Made by a program: the position numbers and the translations under genes. A stretch of 64,000 nucleotides of DNA. Source: an uncultured Desulfomicrobiaceae bacterium (GTDB lineage Bacteria; Desulfobacterota; Desulfovibrionia; Desulfovibrionales; Desulfomicrobiaceae). Shown piece after piece: positions 57,158-64,000 of this stretch (position 1 is the first letter of the stretch; each line of letters opens with the position of its first letter). The notes under the pieces were generated by a model. That model ran no database searches and was not told where the DNA came from. It saw nothing but the letters and a program-made list of their open reading frames with translations. The DNA lies in the NCBI GenBank assembly GCA_937989665.1, contig CALKRN010000007.1, positions 62,001 through 126,000 of the forward strand, written 5' to 3'.

Positions 57158-59467
57158 ATGCGCGTCCTCCGAATCCTCTTTTTTCTCGCCCTTGCGGGGA
57201 TGGCTGCCGCCATCGCCAGCGCCTATGCCGTCTACCGGTGGGTGGCTGCCGATCTGCCCGATATGACGAAACTCTCGGACTACACCCCGGCCCTCGCCAC
57301 CACTGTTCTGGCCCGCGATGGCTCGGTGTTGGGCTACTTCTACCGCGAAAAACGCTTTCTGACGCCGCTATCGCGCATGAGTCCGGCGGTGCCCAAGGCC
57401 TTTCTCGCTGCCGAAGACGCAGCCTTCTACTCCCACCCAGGCGTGGACCTCCCGGGCATCCTGCGTGCCGCCATCAAAAACCTCCTTGCCGGGGGGATCG
57501 TTCAAGGGGGCAGCACCATCACCCAACAGACAGTGAAGTCCATGCTCCTGAGCCCAGAGCGCAGCTTCGAGCGCAAGATCAAGGAGATGATCCTCGCCTA
57601 CCGCCTGGAGCGCTTTCTCTCCAAGGACGAGATCCTGACGATCTACCTCAATCAAATCTATCTCGGCGGGCGGGCCTATGGGGTGGAGGCCGCGGCTCGA
57701 GACTACTTTGGTGTCTCAGCCAAAGACCTCACCCTGGCCCAGGCCGCTCTCCTCGCTGGTCTGCCCAAGGCGCCAGGCAAGTACTCGCCCTTCGTGAATC
57801 CGGAGCGTGCCATCGAGCGGCAGGGCTATGTCCTGGGCCGCCTGTTGGAGCTCGGATGGATCACCCAAGCCGAGTACGAGGCGGCCCGTGCCGAGAAGCT
57901 CCACTACCAATCCATGGCCGATCCCTCCTGGAAGCTTGGGGCCTATGCCCTTGAAGAAGTGCGGCGCCAGCTCATTGCCCGTTTTGGCGAGGATCAGGTC
58001 CTCACCGGTGGTCTTACGGTGCGCACGAGCATTGACCCCAAACACCAACGCCTTGCAGAGGAGGCCCTGCGCCGCGGACTCATCACTGTCTCCAAGCGCC
58101 ACGGGTGGTGCGGCCCGGTGGAGACCGTGCCCCGTGAACGCTGGGAGACCTGGCTCACCGAGCACCCGGTAGGCGGGCTCACCCCGGGGACCCGCGTCCT
58201 CGGGCTCGTGACTGCCCTGGACAAGGCCGGTGCCCGGGTGCGTCTCGGGGACCACAGTGGCGTGGTGCTGGCCAAAGACCTCGGTTGGGTCCGCAAGCTC
58301 GACCCCGCCCTCCCCCCAGAAACGGCTAAACGCCTGCGCCAGGCCCCGCTCCAGCCCGGGGACGTCGTGTGGGTGCGGGTCAGCGGCCCAAGCCAGGGAG
58401 GGGTCTTTCCCCTCTCCCTCGAACAAGACCCTGGCGTGGAAGGGGCCCTCGTTTCCCTTGATCCGCGCAGCGGCGAGGTCCTCGCCTTGGTGGGCGGCTA
58501 TGACTTCTTCCGCAGCCAATTCAACCGCGCCACCCAGGCCAAGCGCCAGCCAGGCTCGGCCTTCAAGCCCATCGTCTACAGTGCTGCCCTCGACCACGGC
58601 TTTACAGCAGCCAGCATTGTCCTCGATGCCCCGGTGGTGATTGAAGATGGCAGCGACACCCTCTGGAAACCAGAAAACTTCGAAGGCAATTTCTACGGTC
58701 CCACCCTACTGCGCACCGCCCTCGTCAAATCCCGCAACCTGGTGACGGTGCGCGTGGCCCAGCGCATCGGGGTGGAAACCATCATCGCCCGCGCCCGAGC
58801 CATGGGAATCACGGCTGAATTGCCCCCCTATCTCTCCATGGCCCTGGGGGCCATCGAGGTCACCCCTCTCAATCTCTGCCAGGCATACACCGCCTTTGCC
58901 CGCCTTGGCACGCGTGTTGCCCCGCGGCTCATCCTCGAGGTCACCTCCCCCTGGGGGGAGACTTTGCACACCGAACCCCTTACCCCCACCGAGGCCATGA
59001 CGCCCCAAACCGCCTACGTCATGGTCCACATGCTCCAAGGGGTGATCCAAGAAGGTACGGCCACCGCCGCCAAGGTCTTAGGCCGGCCCTTGGCTGGCAA
59101 GACGGGGACCACCAATAACGAGCAAGACGCCTGGTTTATCGGCTTCTCGCCCTCTCTGCTCACCGGGGTGTGGGTGGGCTACGACCAGGTGCGGCCCATG
59201 GGCAAACACGAGACCGGCGCCCAGGTGGCCCTGCCCATTTGGATTGACTACCGCCGTCAGGTGGAGCCCGACTACCCAATCCAAGACTTCGAGGTCCCAG
59301 AAGGTATCACCTGGGTGGCCGTAGACCCCCTCTCGGGGCAGCCCACAGGAAGCGGTGGCCTGCTGTTGCCCTTTGTGAACGGCACTGTCCCCAACGCCAC
59401 CAGCGAGCTTCCCCTCGACGCCCCCATCGGCAGCGAAGGCGAAGACCTCCTCAAACAAATCTTCTAG
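57158..59467 (+). CDS. mrcA: Penicillin-binding protein 1A
   Basis: A 769-residue bifunctional peptidoglycan synthase. An N-terminal membrane anchor (ILFFLALAGMAAAIASAYAVYRW) precedes a GT51 transglycosylase with catalytic E86 (AAEDAAFYSHPGVD) and GGSTITQQ, and a transpeptidase with S467-x-x-K470 (QPGSAFKPI), SRN and K648-T-G. An OB-type insertion lies between (near residues 310-410). It is in the carB-to-O-antigen run; the next gene starts 2 nt after its stop. Confidence 0.94.
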   Translation: MRVLRILFFLALAGMAAAIASAYAVYRWVAADLPDMTKLSDYTPALATTVLARDGSVLGYFYREKRFLTPLSRMSPAVPKAFLAAEDAAFYSHPGVDLPGILRAAIKNLLAGGIVQGGSTITQQTVKSMLLSPERSFERKIKEMILAYRLERFLSKDEILTIYLNQIYLGGRAYGVEAAARDYFGVSAKDLTLAQAALLAGLPKAPGKYSPFVNPERAIERQGYVLGRLLELGWITQAEYEAARAEKLHYQSMADPSWKLGAYALEEVRRQLIARFGEDQVLTGGLTVRTSIDPKHQRLAEEALRRGLITVSKRHGWCGPVETVPRERWETWLTEHPVGGLTPGTRVLGLVTALDKAGARVRLGDHSGVVLAKDLGWVRKLDPALPPETAKRLRQAPLQPGDVVWVRVSGPSQGGVFPLSLEQDPGVEGALVSLDPRSGEVLALVGGYDFFRSQFNRATQAKRQPGSAFKPIVYSAALDHGFTAASIVLDAPVVIEDGSDTLWKPENFEGNFYGPTLLRTALVKSRNLVTVRVAQRIGVETIIARARAMGITAELPPYLSMALGAIEVTPLNLCQAYTAFARLGTRVAPRLILEVTSPWGETLHTEPLTPTEAMTPQTAYVMVHMLQGVIQEGTATAAKVLGRPLAGKTGTTNNEQDAWFIGFSPSLLTGVWVGYDQVRPMGKHETGAQVALPIWIDYRRQVEPDYPIQDFEVPEGITWVAVDPLSGQPTGSGGLLLPFVNGTVPNATSELPLDAPIGSEGEDLLKQIF

Positions 59468-59469
59468 CG

Positions 59470-60501
59470 ATGCCTGTCCCCCTCCTTGCCCTCCTTCAGG
59501 CAGAAGCCCGCCTCCTCTGGGACAAATCCTTCCGCGCCTGGCTTGCCTTGCTCAAGGTCCTCCTGCCGACGGTCGTGCTCGTCAAACTCCTCCAGGACGC
59601 CGGGCTCATCCCCTGGGTGGCGGCGCCCCTTACCCCCCTTATGGCCCTCCTCGACCTCCCGCCTGCCCTCGGCCTGGTCTGGGCAACGGCCATGCTCAAC
59701 TCCATCTACGGCGGCCTGGCGGTCTTTGCCACCCTGGCCCCGGAGCTCCACCTCACTGCCCGGCAGGCCACGACCCTGGGTATCCTCATCCTCCTCGCCC
59801 ACTCCCTGCCCGTGGAGCTTCAGGTGGCACGCCTGGCCGGCGCCCGGCCCTCGTGCCAATTTCTTCTTCGCTTCCTTGGGGCAATCGCCCTAGCCTGGAG
59901 CTTCACTGCCACTGCCCAGAGCCTGGGAGTCCTCCAGGCCTTGGCCCCCCTGGACTGGCTCCCCACCCCCCCTGACCCAAGCTGGACCGCCTTTGCCGCC
60001 AACCAGGCCCTGAACCTGCTCGGAATCCTCGGGATCATCTGCACCCTAACGGCTGGCATGCGCCTGTTGGATGCCTTGGGTCTCACCCGATTGGCGGTGC
60101 GACTCCTTGCCCCGCTTCTGCGCGCCATGGGCATCGGCCCCGAAGCCGCCCTGATCACAGTCGCTGGCACAGTCCTTGGCCTCTCCTACGGCAGCGGCCT
60201 CATCCTTGCCGAGACTGCCTCTGGCCGCCTCACCCCTCGAGATACCGTCGCCGCACTCTCCCTCATGGGCCTCTCCCATGCGGTTATCGAAGACACCCTG
60301 CTTTTGAGCTTGATCGGCGGCCATGCCTCCGGCCTACTCTGGGCCCGTCTGGCCTTTGCCTTCGTGGTGACAGCGGCCCTCACCCGGATCATGGCGGCCT
60401 TGCCAGAAACCTTACTCCTACGCTGGTTTGCCCGACCGCCCGCGGCGGTACTCCACACCCCTTCAGGCTGCCCCCATTGCCGTCCGCCGGAGGCCCCATG
60501 A
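59470..60501 (+). CDS. Gate-domain (nucleoside-recognition) membrane protein
   Basis: A 343-residue inner-membrane protein with about eight hydrophobic segments. Two Gate-domain (spore maturation SpmA/SpmB-like) halves are visible, including WVAAPLTPLMALLDLPPALGLVWATAMLNSIYGG and the second-half YGSGLILAE followed by LMGLSHAVIEDTLLLSLIG. A Cys-x-x-Cys pair lies at the C-terminus (CPHC). Transport substrate is unknown. Its stop overlaps the next glycosyltransferase start (ATGA). Confidence 0.85.
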   Translation: MPVPLLALLQAEARLLWDKSFRAWLALLKVLLPTVVLVKLLQDAGLIPWVAAPLTPLMALLDLPPALGLVWATAMLNSIYGGLAVFATLAPELHLTARQATTLGILILLAHSLPVELQVARLAGARPSCQFLLRFLGAIALAWSFTATAQSLGVLQALAPLDWLPTPPDPSWTAFAANQALNLLGILGIICTLTAGMRLLDALGLTRLAVRLLAPLLRAMGIGPEAALITVAGTVLGLSYGSGLILAETASGRLTPRDTVAALSLMGLSHAVIEDTLLLSLIGGHASGLLWARLAFAFVVTAALTRIMAALPETLLLRWFARPPAAVLHTPSGCPHCRPPEAP

Positions 60502-61595
60502 GCCGCCGCAAACCCGTGCTCGTGCGCCTCACCAACAACCTTGGCCTCGGTGGGGTCCAACGCCGCCTGCGCGACCTCCTCCCTCGCCTTGCTGAACATT
60601 TCGAGGTCCATGCCATCACCTACAAAGACCGTGGGGTGTTCTTCGAAGAGCTCCGCGACCTCGGCATCACCACCCATTTTTTGCCGCGACGCGCCCCGGC
60701 AATCCTGCGTCTCGCGCATTTCTTCGCCCGTCTGCAGCCCACCATCGTCCATACCCATTCCTATGGCGGCAACATCCTTGGCCTGCCCGCGGCCCGGCTC
60801 GCCGGGGTCCCGGTGCGGGTCGGCCACGTGCACACCGCAGATCTCCACTGGTACGCCAAAAGCCCTTGGCGCCGCCGCCTTCAAGCACGCAAAGAGGCCC
60901 TCATCCACCGCACGTGCACCCAACGGGTGTGTTGCGTCTCGGAAGAGGCCCGGCACGCCTTTCTTACCGGCACCGGCCTGCCACCGACCATGGCCGTCGT
61001 CCTCGAAAACGGCATCCCTCGGCCTTTGGCCTCCAAGCCCCCCCTGCCGCCAGAAACCCTGGGCGTCCCGCCAACAGCACGAATCCTGGGGGTGGTGGGC
61101 CGTCTTACCCCAAATAAACGGTTCGAGGATGCCGTGGATTGGTTCGCTGCCACCCCACCGGAGCACCATCTCGTAGTCGTCGGCCCAGGAGACCCTGCCC
61201 CCCTTTTCGCCCGAGCCAGGGACCTCGGGGTTGCCGAACGCGTCCACTACCTTGGCCCGCAAAACGATATGGCCGCAGTCTATGCGGCCCTGGATCTACT
61301 CCTCTTTCCCTCGCCCCCAGGGGTGGAGGGCATGCCCGGGGTGGTCCTCGAGGCCCTGGGTGCTGGCGTGCCTGTCCTTGCCCGCACCAGCGCCCCGCTG
61401 CGCGAAATCCAACCCGTGGCCCCGCATCTGGTCTTCCTCCACCCCCATGCCCCGGTGGCGAAGCAAATCGAGATGGCCCAAGCCTTGCCCCGTGCGGACC
61501 TGACGGCCTTTTGGGCACGCTTTTCCCTCGAGGCCATGGTGGCGCGGACCCTCGCCCTCTACGAGGAACTCCTGCGCCAGGAGGGTCGCGCATGA
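60498..61595 (+). CDS. Glycosyltransferase, GT4-like
   Basis: A 365-residue GT-B glycosyltransferase, probably adding a sugar during O-antigen or core assembly. The N-terminal half has RLTNNLGLGGVQRRLRDLLPRLA and VHTHSYGGN, and the C-terminal half has a VVGRLTPNKRFEDAVDWF block, LGPQNDMAAVYAALDLLLFPSP, and the E-x7-E-type GVVLEALGAGVPVLA stretch. Donor and acceptor cannot be inferred. It overlaps the next gene by 4 nt. Confidence 0.9.
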   Translation: MSRRKPVLVRLTNNLGLGGVQRRLRDLLPRLAEHFEVHAITYKDRGVFFEELRDLGITTHFLPRRAPAILRLAHFFARLQPTIVHTHSYGGNILGLPAARLAGVPVRVGHVHTADLHWYAKSPWRRRLQARKEALIHRTCTQRVCCVSEEARHAFLTGTGLPPTMAVVLENGIPRPLASKPPLPPETLGVPPTARILGVVGRLTPNKRFEDAVDWFAATPPEHHLVVVGPGDPAPLFARARDLGVAERVHYLGPQNDMAAVYAALDLLLFPSPPGVEGMPGVVLEALGAGVPVLARTSAPLREIQPVAPHLVFLHPHAPVAKQIEMAQALPRADLTAFWARFSLEAMVARTLALYEELLRQEGRA

Positions 61596-62647
61596 GACTC
61601 GCCCTGGCCAATGCCACCCACAAATGGGGCGGGGTCAAAAGCTGGAGCCTCGATGTGGCCGCCGGACTTTTGGCCCGCGGCCACGAAATCCTCGTCCTCG
61701 CCCGACAAGGAGAGTTTCTGCACCGCGCCAAGGCCCTAGGCTGCCAGACCGTGGCCTTGAACTTCGGACCAGATTACAATCCGCGTGCCATCCTCCAGGC
61801 CGCAGCCGAGCTGCGCGCCTTCCGAGCGCAGGTCGTCATTGGCAACGTGGGCAAAGACCTGCGCACCGTGGGCCTGGCGGCCCGCCTCCTCGGCATTCCG
61901 GTGGTCCACCGCGTGGGCCTGGCCGGCGACGTGCGCCCTGGGCTGGCGGCCTGGCTTGACGCCTGGCTCCTGCGGCCTCACCTCCTTGCCCCCTGCGAAC
62001 ACGTCCTGCACGGCGTACGCCAAAACCCGGCCATGCAGCGCCTCGCTGGCACTGTCATCCGCACTGGCAAAGTACCCGGCCCACGGCCAAGCAGAGGCCA
62101 GAGCCCGTGCCTGCGCATCGTCTCCGCCAGCCAGCTGACTCCTGACAAGGACCACGCCACCGCCCTCCATGCCCTAGCAACGCTTCGCCGCGACGGGATT
62201 GCCTTCCACTACGACGTCCTCGGCACCGGCCCCCTCGCCCCCACCCTCCCCCAGCTCGCCCAGGACCTCGGCCTCCAGGAATGCGTAACCTGGCACGGCT
62301 TTGTGGCCGACGTACCGGCCCAGCTGGCACAGGCAGACATCCTGCTTCTACCCTCGCGCAGCGAAGGCCTGCCCAATGCCCTGCTCGAGGCCATGGCCGC
62401 TGGCCTGGCGGCCGTGGCCCGAAACGTTGGGGGGATTGCCGAAATCTGGCCCAAATCGGCTCCTTGGCTCCTCCTTGCACCCGATGCCCCAGCCGAGGCC
62501 TTTGCCGCGGCTCTGCGCCGCCTCGCTGGCCTCTGCCCCGAAGACTTCTGCGCCCTGCGCCAAGCCTTCTGGCAGGCCCTGCCCAGCCGCGAGACCATGC
62601 TCGATGCCCTGGAGGCCTTTTTGCTCGACCACAGAGGCGTCTTATGA
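61592..62647 (+). CDS. Glycosyltransferase, GT4-like
   Basis: A 351-residue GT-B enzyme. It has an N-terminal GGVKSWSLDVAAGLLARGHEILVLAR block and a C-terminal domain with RIVSASQLTPDKDHATALHALATL, the ECVTWHGFVADVPAQLAQADILLLPSRSEGLPNALLEAMAAGLAAVA signature (E-x7-E). It differs from the preceding gene enough to be a separate step. It overlaps the genes on both sides by 4 nt. Confidence 0.9.
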   Translation: MRLALANATHKWGGVKSWSLDVAAGLLARGHEILVLARQGEFLHRAKALGCQTVALNFGPDYNPRAILQAAAELRAFRAQVVIGNVGKDLRTVGLAARLLGIPVVHRVGLAGDVRPGLAAWLDAWLLRPHLLAPCEHVLHGVRQNPAMQRLAGTVIRTGKVPGPRPSRGQSPCLRIVSASQLTPDKDHATALHALATLRRDGIAFHYDVLGTGPLAPTLPQLAQDLGLQECVTWHGFVADVPAQLAQADILLLPSRSEGLPNALLEAMAAGLAAVARNVGGIAEIWPKSAPWLLLAPDAPAEAFAAALRRLAGLCPEDFCALRQAFWQALPSRETMLDALEAFLLDHRGVL

Positions 62648-63783
62648 CCCCCCAACGGCTTACGGTCTTCCTGGCCGTTGCCGCGGCCCTCACCGCAGCC
62701 CTCAAGCCTGGCTGGATAGACACCGTGGCGGTGGCAAGTCTCCTTCCCCTGGCCTGGGCCAGGGCGCGCCGCGAGCTCCCTCGTGGCTTCTTTCGAGACC
62801 CGGTGTTCCTCGGCCTGACGGCCTTTGCCGGCGTCGTCCTCCTCCAAGCCCTCCTGGGACGGAGCGCTCCTGCCACCCTCGGCGCCGTCGGCCGGGCCGC
62901 GGCCTTCTGGGGCTTGGGCAAATTCCTTGCCCTGAGCTATCCCCACCGGCTGCTGCGCGGCTGGCAGGTCTTTGCCCTTGGCATCCTCGTCCTTGGGGGA
63001 GGCAGTTGGCTTTTGCTCCAGATCGGCCTTCTCGCGCCACCGGGGCTCAATTTTGACAGTATCCCCCGCGCCGCGCTCTTCTTTGGGATCGCCTTCCTGG
63101 CTGCCCTCGCCCCTTGCCTGGCGGCAAACCACCTGCCCCCCTGGGGCCCCACCCTCCTTTTGGCCCTGCTGCTGGTAAGCACAGGTCGGCGGGCAACCCT
63201 CGTCGCTGTTACCGTGGCAGCCCTCATTTGGGTGCGTCGGCCTCTCCACGCCGTGGCCGTGGGCAGCATCGCCGTGGCCATGGCCACCGCGGTCCTCCTC
63301 TCCGGCCAAGCAGGGCGCTTTATGGAAGGGTTCTCCCTTCACAGCCCCTCTACCTATGAACGGGTGGCAGTGTGGTCCGCAGCAAGCCACCTGTTTGTCG
63401 AGCATCCCCTGCTGGGCTGCGGGTTCAAAACCTTCAAGACCAAGGCGAGTCCCCACGTGGAGGCCTTCCGCGCTGCCCATCCAGCGGCCCACACCCCAGA
63501 GCGCCTTGACGACGCCCACAACCTTGTCCTCCACCTCGCCGCAGAAACCGGTATCCTCGGCCTTGGCGCCATCTTGGCGGCCTTCATTGCCCCCCTTGCG
63601 GCCATCTGGCGCCACCGCGCCGACCCCACCGCCGCCCTCCTCGGCAGCCTCGGCATTCTTCTTTTGCTCCACCTCCAACTCCACATGCACCTTTTCTCGG
63701 GCAATGTGGCAGCCATCACCTTCACCATCCTCGGCCAGACCACCGGCCTCCTCGCCGCCCGCACCAACGAGGCGACCCCATGA
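62644..63783 (+). CDS. O-antigen ligase/polymerase-like membrane protein
   Basis: A 379-residue protein with about ten hydrophobic segments of the Wzy/WaaL type. A Wzy_C-like block lies at about residues 215-300: STYERVAVWSAASHLFVEHPLLGCGFKTF, then a periplasmic loop and LDDAHNLVLHLAAETGILGLGAIL. The His in DAHN and Arg in the YERV block match the conserved residues of ligases. Ligase (WaaL) and polymerase (Wzy) cannot be told apart from sequence alone. It overlaps both neighbours by 4 nt. Confidence 0.85.
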   Translation: MTPQRLTVFLAVAAALTAALKPGWIDTVAVASLLPLAWARARRELPRGFFRDPVFLGLTAFAGVVLLQALLGRSAPATLGAVGRAAAFWGLGKFLALSYPHRLLRGWQVFALGILVLGGGSWLLLQIGLLAPPGLNFDSIPRAALFFGIAFLAALAPCLAANHLPPWGPTLLLALLLVSTGRRATLVAVTVAALIWVRRPLHAVAVGSIAVAMATAVLLSGQAGRFMEGFSLHSPSTYERVAVWSAASHLFVEHPLLGCGFKTFKTKASPHVEAFRAAHPAAHTPERLDDAHNLVLHLAAETGILGLGAILAAFIAPLAAIWRHRADPTAALLGSLGILLLLHLQLHMHLFSGNVAAITFTILGQTTGLLAARTNEATP

Positions 63784-64000
63784 GCCAGAAGATTGCGCAT
63801 ATCCTCTACCTGGCCGCCTCCCGCCTGCCCTCGCGCCATGCCAATAGCATCCAGGTGGCGCACATGCTCCATGCCCTCTGCCACCACGCTCACCAGGTCA
63901 CCGCGGTCTTGCCTGCCACCTGGCGTGGCCTGTGGGCGTGGGGCCGAGGGCACCTCTTTGCCCCGTACGGCCTCTCGCTGCCTGCCAACCTGCGCCTGCG
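63780..64000 (+). CDS. Glycosyltransferase, N-terminal part (cut by window edge)
   Basis: The frame opens at ATG 63780, overlapping the previous stop (ATGA), and continues to the window edge without a stop (73 codons). It begins MSQKIAHILYLAASRLPSRHANSIQVAHMLHAL, typical of GT-B glycosyltransferases. Only the first part of the N-terminal domain is visible. It probably continues the glycan-assembly run. Confidence 0.75.
   Translation, partial: MSQKIAHILYLAASRLPSRHANSIQVAHMLHALCHHAHQVTAVLPATWRGLWAWGRGHLFAPYGLSLPANLRL

Overview
The window is a dense, GC-rich bacterial chromosome segment with chromosomal housekeeping genes and no phage, plasmid or insertion-sequence genes. Gram-negative markers are clear: an outer-membrane barrel protein, arabinose-5-phosphate isomerase for Kdo/LPS, an EnvC/CtpA/YibQ-like envelope set and O-antigen-type genes. 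A small periplasmic c-type cytochrome and an RluA-CoaE fusion make me favour a deltaproteobacterium of the Desulfovibrionales type (Desulfobacterota). That assignment is inference from gene content. No rRNA, tRNA or CRISPR array was seen.

Layout. 1-3458: maf (cut by the window edge), pgpA and hrpB overlap as one run. 3660-9000: a SWIM/SNF2 helicase, a YaaW-like protein, secreted MsrA and a small orphan protein, separated by repeat-bearing intergenic DNA. 9198-13859: a two-gene cell-surface locus, a TPR/beta-barrel outer-membrane protein followed by a 1055-residue exported FecR-domain protein with Pro/Glu repeats and a 22-Gly run. 14508-21356 (minus strand): two Hsp20 chaperones, a YdcF/ElyC-like protein, aroC, trmH, tlyA and glgP. 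21403-31215 (plus): dUTPase, argD, a polar amino-acid ABC transporter (ATPase, binding protein, two permeases), prmA, an endonuclease III homologue, and envC-ctpA-yibQ. 31193-38458: gapA with a GAF protein, ndk, proC, a cytochrome c, a D,D-carboxypeptidase, UDP-glucose dehydrogenase and a small orphan. 38547-49228: rluA-coaE fusion, rhomboid protease, phosphodiester glycosidase-like protein, uvrB, an RCK potassium channel, a divergent NAD-dependent ligase, dapB, moxR and DUF58. From the glycosidase gene to DUF58 most genes overlap or nearly touch. 49474-50839 (minus): a PAS-LuxR regulator with a single-domain receiver. 50996-64000: carB, purF, kdsD, a YkgJ-like protein, PBP1A, a Gate-domain membrane protein, two glycosyltransferases, an O-antigen polymerase/ligase-like protein and the start of a third glycosyltransferase; nine junctions in this 13-kb run overlap by 4 nt or leave 2-3 nt.

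The most unusual structural signal lies between genes. At least seven intergenic stretches, mostly 3' to an operon, carry two copies of a short (about 20-38 nt) imperfect direct repeat, usually 63-75 nt apart. Each locus has its own repeat sequence, and most copies contain a dyad (hairpin) element. The most interesting protein-level signals are the OMP/FecR surface locus, the split receiver and LuxR regulator pair, a potassium channel with filter residues TVGFM, a divergent DNA ligase, and a composition switch inside the UDP-glucose dehydrogenase gene.
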